28,348 nucleotides of DNA, from the NCBI GenBank assembly GCA_964528575.1, contig CAZGTQ010000163.1, positions 1 through 28,348 on the forward strand, given 5' to 3'. This document shows positions 23,199 to 28,348 of this stretch, piece by piece. Every line of letters starts with the position of its first letter. The stretch's first letter is position 1. The translations under genes were made by a program, and so were the position numbers. This DNA is from CAZGTQ01 sp964528575 (GTDB lineage: Bacteria > Planctomycetota > UBA1135 > GCA-002686595). The notes beneath the pieces are model-generated. The model saw nothing but the letters and a program-made list of their open reading frames with translations. It made no database searches and was not told where the DNA came from.

Positions 23199-24683
23199 AT
23201 GTTCTTCAGGCGCAAGAAGAGCGCCCCTCCGAACGCTCCCCGTTCCGCCTCCGCGGGCTCTTCCGACGCCCTCGAGCCGGCGCGTGCCGGCGCCCCCGGA
23301 AGGCTCGCCGCCGACCCGTCGGGCAAGCTTCGCGGCGGTGCGCTCGGCGCCGAATCGGACGACGCCGTCGCAGGTCCCGCGTCGACCCAGTTCCTCACCG
23401 GCGACAGCAGCGCGGACCGCCGCACCGTGCAGGTCCTGCTCGAGGCGATCGCCGCCGTGTCCGACGGCTCGCGCGACCTCGAAGCGCTGCTCGTCGACAT
23501 CGTCGACCGCTCGATCGAGGTGACGAAGGCCGAGCGCGGCCTCCTGCTGCTGCGCGGCGCCGACGACGAAGGCGGGCTCGACGTGCGCGTCGCGCGCTCG
23601 CGCGGCGGGAAGCCGCTGGAGGGCGACAAGCGCTTCTCGACGACGATCGCGGGCAAGGTGCTCGACGAGGCGCAGGCCGTGCGCGCGACGGTGCAGTCCG
23701 AGTCCGAGGCGCTCGACCTCGGGCGTTCGGTCTACGACCTCAAGCTGCGCGCGGTGATGGCCGTGCCGCTCTCGGTGCCCGGCGCGCCCGCCGTCGGACG
23801 CCAGGCTTCGGGTGTCCTGTACGTCGATTCCCGCGCCGCGACGCGCCAGTTCTCCCAGCGCGACCTCTCGCTCTTCGCCGCGCTCGGCCAGCACATCTCG
23901 ATCGCGCTCGAGAACGCGCGGCTGCACCTCGACTCGCTCGAGAAGGTGCGCCTCGAGCAGTCGCTCGAGCTCGCGAGCGTGATCCAGCACGACCTCATGC
24001 CCGACGTGCCGACCGTCGCGGGCTACGACCTGCACGGCTGGTACCGGCCGGCCGAGCGCACGGGCGGCGACTTCTACGACTTCTCGAAGGCGCGCGACGG
24101 CCGCCTCGCGATCGCCGTCGGCGACGTCACCGGCCACGGCATCGGGCCCGCCCTGATCACCGCGTCCGCGCAGGCCTCGATGCGCTCGTACCTGCGCTTC
24201 CTGTCCAAGCCGGGCGAGATCATGACGATGCTGAACCAGGATCTGTGCGAGCGGATCCAGGACGGCCGTTTCGTCACGATGTGGCTCGGCCTGCTCGCGC
24301 CCGAGGGGACGCTCGAGCAGCTCAACGCCGGCCACGCGCAGGTCCTGCTGTGGCGCAAGGCCGAGGGCGCGGTGCACACGTTCACGAAGAACGGTCCCGC
24401 GCTCGGCATGATCGACGACGAGACGTACGAGGGCTCCGAGCCGATCCAGCTCGAGCAGGGCGACGTGCTCGTCGTCTACACCGACGGCCTCACCGAGGCG
24501 CGCAGCCCGAGCAACCCCGAGTCGTTCCTCGGGGAGCAGGGCCTCTCCGAAGCGCTCGCCGCGGCCGCGGCGGACGGGCTGTCGGCGGGCGAGATCACCG
24601 AGCGCCTCGTGCAGCTCGTGCTCGAGCTCTGCGAAGAGGTGCGCGAGGACGACATGACGCTCGTCATCGTCCGCCGGACGTGA
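23199..24683 (+). CDS. GAF-domain SpoIIE/RsbU-type serine phosphatase
   Basis: A 494-residue PP2C-like phosphatase. Residues 1-70 are low-complexity Ser/Pro/Ala-rich and probably disordered. About 75-245 is a GAF domain (RGLLLLRGADDEGG, GVLYVDSR, LSLFAALGQHISIALENARL). A helical linker (LEKVRLEQSLELASVIQHDLMPDVP) leads to the catalytic domain, about 275-494. Metal-binding residues are present: GGDFYDF (D291, D294), VGDVTGHG (D309), YTDGLTEAR (D429) and REDDMTL (D484/D485). It should dephosphorylate a STAS-domain protein, most simply the divergent neighbour, in response to a small ligand or redox state sensed by GAF. The ligand is unknown. The stop overlaps the dihydroorotase start (GTGA). Confidence 0.94.
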   Translation: MFFRRKKSAPPNAPRSASAGSSDALEPARAGAPGRLAADPSGKLRGGALGAESDDAVAGPASTQFLTGDSSADRRTVQVLLEAIAAVSDGSRDLEALLVDIVDRSIEVTKAERGLLLLRGADDEGGLDVRVARSRGGKPLEGDKRFSTTIAGKVLDEAQAVRATVQSESEALDLGRSVYDLKLRAVMAVPLSVPGAPAVGRQASGVLYVDSRAATRQFSQRDLSLFAALGQHISIALENARLHLDSLEKVRLEQSLELASVIQHDLMPDVPTVAGYDLHGWYRPAERTGGDFYDFSKARDGRLAIAVGDVTGHGIGPALITASAQASMRSYLRFLSKPGEIMTMLNQDLCERIQDGRFVTMWLGLLAPEGTLEQLNAGHAQVLLWRKAEGAVHTFTKNGPALGMIDDETYEGSEPIQLEQGDVLVVYTDGLTEARSPSNPESFLGEQGLSEALAAAAADGLSAGEITERLVQLVLELCEEVREDDMTLVIVRRT

Positions 24684-26041
24684 GCGTGCGCGGCTCCGAC
24701 CTGCTCGTCCGCGACGCGCGCAGCTATCCGCCCGGCCCGCGCGCGACGCGCCGCGACGTGCTCGTGCGCCAGGGAGCGATCGAGCGCGTCGCCGCGTCGA
24801 TCGAGCCGCCACCGGGCGTGCCGGTGCTCGACGCGCGCGGCCTGACGCTGATCCCCGGGCTCGTCGACGTGCACGTGCACTTCCGCGACCCGGGCCTCGC
24901 GCACAAGGAGGGCTGGGAGAGCGGCTCGGCCAGCGCGCTGCACGGCGGCGTCACCGCGCTCGTCGAGGTGCAGAACAACCCGCCGCTGTCCGTGTCGCGC
25001 GAAGCGCTCGAGGCGCGCATCGAGCACGTGCGCGCGCGCTCGCGCGTCGACTTCGGCTGCCTCGCGAACCTGCTCCCCGACTCGCTGCCCGAGCTCGCGG
25101 CGATGGCGCCGCTCACGCCCGCGTTCAAGCTCTTCCTCGGCGGCTCGACCGGCCTCGGCGGCCAGATCGACCGCGACGTGATGCGCGCGCTCTTCGCCGC
25201 GGCGGCCGCCGCCGGGCGCATGATCGTCGCGCACTGCGAGGACGAGGAGCTGCTGCGCGCCGGCCGCCGCGCGCACCCCGACGCGACGGCGAACGAGCAC
25301 CATCTCGTCCGCTCCACCGAAGCCGAGGTGCGCTCGATCGAGACCGCGATCGCGCTCGCCGAGGAAACCGGCGCCGCGCTGCACGTCTTCCACGTCAGCA
25401 CGGCCAGCGGCGTCGAGCGCATCCGCGCGGCGCGCGCGCGCGGCCTCGCGATCGGCGCGAGCACCGCGCCGCACTACGTGCTGCTCTCGTGCGAGGACGC
25501 GCCGCGGCTCGGCAACCTGCTCAAGGTCAACCCGTCGATCAAGACGCCCGCCGACGCGCGCGCGATCCTCGCGGGCCTCGCCGACGGCACGGTCGAGGCG
25601 ATCGGCACCGACCACGCGCCGCATCCCCTCGACGAGAAGACGCGGCCCTACGCGAAGGCGCCGTCGGGCATGCCCTCCGTCGACCTGCTCTGGCCGCTGA
25701 CGTGGGAGCTCGTGCGCCGCGGGCTGCTCGATGCCGAGGTCGCGCTCGACGTCGTGACGCTGCGCGCGGCGCGCTCGCTGGCCCTCTCGAGCAAGGGCGC
25801 GCTCGAGCCGGGCTTCGACGGCGACCTCGTGCTCTTCGACCCCGCCGTCGAGCGCGCGGTCGTCGGCGCCCGGCTGCCGTCGCGCTCGAAGTGGTCGGCG
25901 TACGAGGAGCTGCGCTTGGCGGGTTTTCCCGACACAGTCGTCCGCCGCGGCGAGGTCGCGTGGCGGGACGGCGCTCCCACGGGCGCCGCCGGCGGGCGCC
26001 CGCTCGAGCTCGTCGAACCGAAGCCGGCGCCCGCGCGTTGA
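24680..26041 (+). CDS. pyrC: Dihydroorotase, type I-like amidohydrolase
   Basis: A 453-residue cyclic amidohydrolase, expected to form dihydroorotate from carbamoyl-aspartate in pyrimidine synthesis. Metal and substrate residues are intact: HVHFRDPG (H65, H67, R69), K150 in FKLFLGGSTG, H185 in AHCEDE, H238 in HVFHVS and D311 in GTDHAPH. The order and length fit type I dihydroorotases (PyrC/PyrX group). Allantoinase and hydantoinase are close relatives, but the HFRDPG and KVNPSIKT segments favour dihydroorotase. All metal ligands are present, so it is not the inactive PyrC' homologue. GTG 24680 overlaps the phosphatase stop (GTGA). Linking a housekeeping enzyme to a signalling gene by overlap is unusual but gives no clear functional hint. 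Confidence 0.88.
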   Translation: MSVRGSDLLVRDARSYPPGPRATRRDVLVRQGAIERVAASIEPPPGVPVLDARGLTLIPGLVDVHVHFRDPGLAHKEGWESGSASALHGGVTALVEVQNNPPLSVSREALEARIEHVRARSRVDFGCLANLLPDSLPELAAMAPLTPAFKLFLGGSTGLGGQIDRDVMRALFAAAAAAGRMIVAHCEDEELLRAGRRAHPDATANEHHLVRSTEAEVRSIETAIALAEETGAALHVFHVSTASGVERIRAARARGLAIGASTAPHYVLLSCEDAPRLGNLLKVNPSIKTPADARAILAGLADGTVEAIGTDHAPHPLDEKTRPYAKAPSGMPSVDLLWPLTWELVRRGLLDAEVALDVVTLRAARSLALSSKGALEPGFDGDLVLFDPAVERAVVGARLPSRSKWSAYEELRLAGFPDTVVRRGEVAWRDGAPTGAAGGRPLELVEPKPAPAR

Positions 26042-26049
26042 GCCCGGCG

Positions 26050-26926
26050 ATGGCCGCGCGCTCCTCTCCGATCGAGCTCCCTTCGCCCGGCGTTCGCTTC
26101 GCGCCCGACTTCGTCGAGCGGCTGCAGCACCTCGTCGTGCGCGTCACCGGCGCGCGCGAGCGGCGCGAGGGGAGCGGGCGCCAGGCGCTCGCGGGCGGCG
26201 GCGAGGAGTTCGTCGGCTTCCGCCCGTACCGCGCCGGCGAGGACCTGCGCGGGCTCGACTGGAACCTGTACGCGCGGCTCGACCGGCCGTTCGTGCGCGT
26301 CGGCCGGCGCGAGGCGGCGGAGCGCTGGACGGTCTTGCTCGACGCGAGCGCGTCGATGGGCGTCGGCGTCCCCGGCAAGCTCCAGGCGGCGGCGGAGATC
26401 GTCACGGGCCTCGCCGTCGCGGGCCTGCAGCACGGCGCCGCCGTGCGCGTCGTGCCCTCGACGCCCGGCGCGCCGCCGCTCGCTCTGCGCAAGCGCGCCG
26501 AGCTGCGCGCGTTCCTCGCCCAGCTCGAAACGCTGCGCGCGCGCGGCGCGGACGGCCTCGCCGCGGTCGCCACGCCCGCGCGCGCGCGACGCGGGCCGCG
26601 TCTTCCTCGTCGGCGACCTGCTCGACCTCGAGCCGGCCGCGCTCCTGCGCCTGGGCCGGCGCGGCCGCGAGCTGTTCGCGGTGCAAGTGCTCGCGCGCGA
26701 GGAGATCGCGCCGCAGCTCGGCGACGCGGTCGAATGGGTCGACGCGGAGAGCGGCGCGCGCGTCGCGCTCGACATCGCGCCGGCCGCGCGCGCGGGCTAC
26801 GAGCGCGAGCTCGAGCGCCTGCAGGAGAGCTGGCGCACGACGTGCGCGCGCCACCGCGCGACGTTCGTCTCGTGCGCGAGCGACGACCCGTTCGAGGACG
26901 CGGTGCTGGAGCTGCTCGCGCCGTGA
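26050..26926 (+). pseudogene. DUF58 domain protein interrupted by a frameshift
   Basis: The gene would code for about 292 residues, normal for DUF58 proteins that accompany MoxR-type ATPases and vWA proteins. The first part, from ATG 26050 (or TTG 26038, which overlaps the pyrC stop as TTGA), has the family core EFVGFRPYRAGEDLRGLDW, LYARLDRPFVRVGRREAAERW and LLDASASMGVG. Just after LAAVATPARA the frame is lost inside (CG)6 at 26577-26588. The next frame resumes with DAGRVFLVGDLLDLEPAALLRLG and runs to FEDAVLELLAP, ending at 26926. Loss of one CG unit would explain it. The original frame stays open and runs into the BatA-like gene, so the shifted product would be a fusion. This could be an assembly error, a real mutation, or phase variation. 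Confidence 0.8.
26577..26588 (+). repeat. (CG)6 tract at the DUF58 frameshift
   Basis: Six CG units sit where the DUF58 reading frame changes from frame 1 to frame 2. Dinucleotide tracts are slip-prone both in replication and in sequencing. Confidence 0.7.
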
Positions 26927-28197
26927 ACGCGCTCGAGTGGACGCGCCCCGCCGGCTTCGCCGCGCTCGCGCTGCCCGTGCTGCTCGTCCTCGTCTCGCGC
27001 CTGCGCGCGCGTCCGCTCGCGCGTCCGACTGGCACGCTCGCCCTGTGGCAGCGCGTCGCGAGCGAGCCCGCGCGCGCCGGCCGCCGCAGCCGGCCGCGCG
27101 TGTCGCTCGCGACGTGGTGCGCCGTCGTCGCGCTCGTCTGCGGCGCGCTCGCGCTCGCCGGACCGCGCGTCCCGGCCGGCGCGCTGCGCCGCACGTTCCG
27201 CGTCGTCGTCGACCGCAGCCCGGGGATGTTCCTGCCGCACGGCGCCGAGCCGGGCACGCGGCTCGACGTCGCGCTCGCCCGCGCGCGCGCCTGGCTCGCG
27301 AGCGAGCTCGCGCCCGCCGATCGCGTCACGTGGACGACGCCGGGGCACGCGGAGCACGCGACGGATCGCGCGGGCGCGCCGCCCGACGCCTGGCTCGCCG
27401 CGCCGCGCTGGCACGCGCCGCGGCCGCGCTTCGCCGCGCACGACGTCGCGGGCGCGCTGTGGATCACGGACCGCGCGCCCGCTGCACTTCCGCAGCGCGC
27501 CGGCTTCGTCGCGAGCGGTGGGAGCTCGGCGCCGGGCGCCGTGGGCGTCGTGGACGGTCGCCTCGCCCTGTGGAGCGGCGCGCCGAGCGCGAGCGCGCTC
27601 GACGTCGGCTCGCCGGCGCCCGAGCGCGCGCTCTCCGTCGACGCCGCGGTGCCCGCGCCGATCGCCGAGCTCGCGCGGCTGTGGGCGGACGAGTCGGGCT
27701 GGCGCGTCGCGGCCGGCGCGGCGAGCGCGGACCTCGCGCTCGGCGCGCAGGTCGGCGCGGAGCTCGTCGAGCTGGCCGCGGGCCGCGACGGCTGGAGCGC
27801 GCGCGGGCCCGCGGTCGCGTCGGGCGCGCGCTTCGAGCCCGACGCGCGGCCGAGCGACGTCTGGCTGCGCGCGGCGGGCGGCACGGCGCTCGTCGCGTCG
27901 CGTCCCGGCGAGGTGCGCGTCGGGTGGCGCGCGCTCGACGAGCCCGAGGGCGATCCCGCGGCGTTCGCGGTGAGCTGGGCGGCGTTGTTCGAGCGCGCCG
28001 CGCTGCCGCCGGCCGGCGTCGTGCCGTTCGAGCACCGTTTGGCGGCGGGGGAGCCGCGCCGGCACCTGGGGGCGCCGCCGCCCGCGCGCGCCGGCGCGGG
28101 AGCGCGCGACGCGCCCCTCGCGCTCGACGCGTGGCTCGCGGGTGCGGCAGCGCTCGCGCTCGTGCTCGCCGCCGCGCTCGCCGCGCGCGAGCGGTAG
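26923..28197 (+). CDS. BatA-like membrane protein with degenerate vWA-like domain
   Basis: A 424-residue protein. The N-terminus, MNALEWTRPAGFAALALPVLLVLVSRLRARP, is the BatA (aerotolerance regulator) opening with a first helix at about 10-26, the LALWQRV segment follows, and a second helix lies at about 61-80. A vWA-like part begins TFRVVVDRSPGM, but the metal-binding DxSxS motif reads DRSPG (97-101), with the second Ser lost. The middle is Ala/Pro-rich and poorly conserved, and a last helix (about 400-420) ends the protein. Such proteins partner with DUF58 proteins and MoxR ATPases in envelope stress systems. GTG 26923 overlaps the DUF58 stop (GTGA), so the gene is the DUF58 gene's operon partner. 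No MoxR gene lies in the window. Confidence 0.82.
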   Translation: MNALEWTRPAGFAALALPVLLVLVSRLRARPLARPTGTLALWQRVASEPARAGRRSRPRVSLATWCAVVALVCGALALAGPRVPAGALRRTFRVVVDRSPGMFLPHGAEPGTRLDVALARARAWLASELAPADRVTWTTPGHAEHATDRAGAPPDAWLAAPRWHAPRPRFAAHDVAGALWITDRAPAALPQRAGFVASGGSSAPGAVGVVDGRLALWSGAPSASALDVGSPAPERALSVDAAVPAPIAELARLWADESGWRVAAGAASADLALGAQVGAELVELAAGRDGWSARGPAVASGARFEPDARPSDVWLRAAGGTALVASRPGEVRVGWRALDEPEGDPAAFAVSWAALFERAALPPAGVVPFEHRLAAGEPRRHLGAPPPARAGAGARDAPLALDAWLAGAAALALVLAAALAARER

Positions 28198-28207
28198 GCT
28201 GGGCAGC

Positions 28208-28348
28208 ATGTCGAAGCGCGTCCTCGTCGCGGCCGTGCTCGCGCTCGCCGCGGCCGTCGGGCTGTGGTGGTGGGGCCGCGGCCTCGCGGCGCCGACGGGC
28301 GAGTCCGAGCTGCGGCCGGCGCAGGCGGCGGTCACCGCCGAGCGCTCC
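28208..28348 (+). CDS. Start of an N-terminally membrane-anchored protein (3' truncated)
   Basis: Forty-seven codons are visible before the window ends. ATG 28208 follows 10 bases after the BatA-like stop. The product begins MSKRVLVAAVLALAAAVGLWWWG, one hydrophobic helix that would anchor or export it, followed by an Ala/Glu-rich segment. Position in the DUF58/BatA operon suggests another component of that system, but the family cannot be told from this fragment. Confidence 0.65.
   Translation, partial: MSKRVLVAAVLALAAAVGLWWWGRGLAAPTGESELRPAQAAVTAERS

Noticed and set aside
1..28348. CRISPR arrays, tRNA or rRNA genes, insertion sequences and prophage genes
   Set aside because: I looked for regular repeat-spacer patterns, cloverleaf-like segments with a T-loop, and transposase or integrase motifs and found none.

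Overview
The window is about 28 kb of very GC-rich bacterial chromosome, tightly packed with genes. I see no tRNA, rRNA, CRISPR array, transposase or phage gene. The gene mix suggests Planctomycetota or another deep-branching, high-GC Gram-negative lineage. It includes two large HEAT-repeat lipoproteins, a periplasmic multihaem cytochrome, a STAS-PilZ fusion facing an RsbU-type phosphatase, a DUF58/BatA cluster, and a McsB arginine kinase. This taxonomic call is inference from gene content. Start codons are often GTG or TTG, and many same-strand neighbours overlap by exactly four bases (ATGA, GTGA or TTGA).

Layout. 1-1400 (+): the end of a UbiA-family prenyltransferase resembling decaprenyl-phosphate phosphoribosyltransferase, then a NarL-type response regulator whose phospho-acceptor Asp is a Glu. 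1401-1634: a convergent gap with two strong hairpins. 7504-1635 (-): a five-gene operon encoding a binding lipoprotein, a fused permease and an ATPase of the Fe(III)/FbpABC class, then a five-haem cytochrome c and a HEAT-repeat lipoprotein. All four junctions in this operon are 4-base overlaps. 7505-7759: a divergent promoter region.

7760-16052 (+): PLP aminotransferase, threonine aldolase, phosphomannomutase/phosphoglucomutase, a second HEAT-repeat lipoprotein, arginase and a polytopic membrane protein. The membrane protein's 3' end overlaps the convergent SLC13-type permease (16008-17807, -) by 45 bp. 17965-19739 (+): McsB protein-arginine kinase without an adjacent mcsA, and a small secreted protein. 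20839-19747 (-): a catalytically degenerate HAD-family protein and a CBS-domain protein, with two hairpin-forming repeats just upstream.

21097-22221 (+): a GT4-like glycosyltransferase. 23074-22250 (-) and 23199-24683 (+): a divergent STAS-PilZ protein and GAF-SpoIIE phosphatase, which look like a partner-switching signalling pair. The phosphatase gene runs by overlap into a dihydroorotase, a DUF58 gene broken by a frameshift in a (CG)6 tract, a BatA-like membrane protein with a degraded vWA metal site, and the start of one more membrane-anchored protein at the window edge.

The strongest candidates for something new are the coupled importer + five-haem cytochrome + HEAT lipoprotein operon, the STAS-PilZ/RsbU pair, the HAD pseudoenzyme with its repeat leader, and the D-to-E response regulator.
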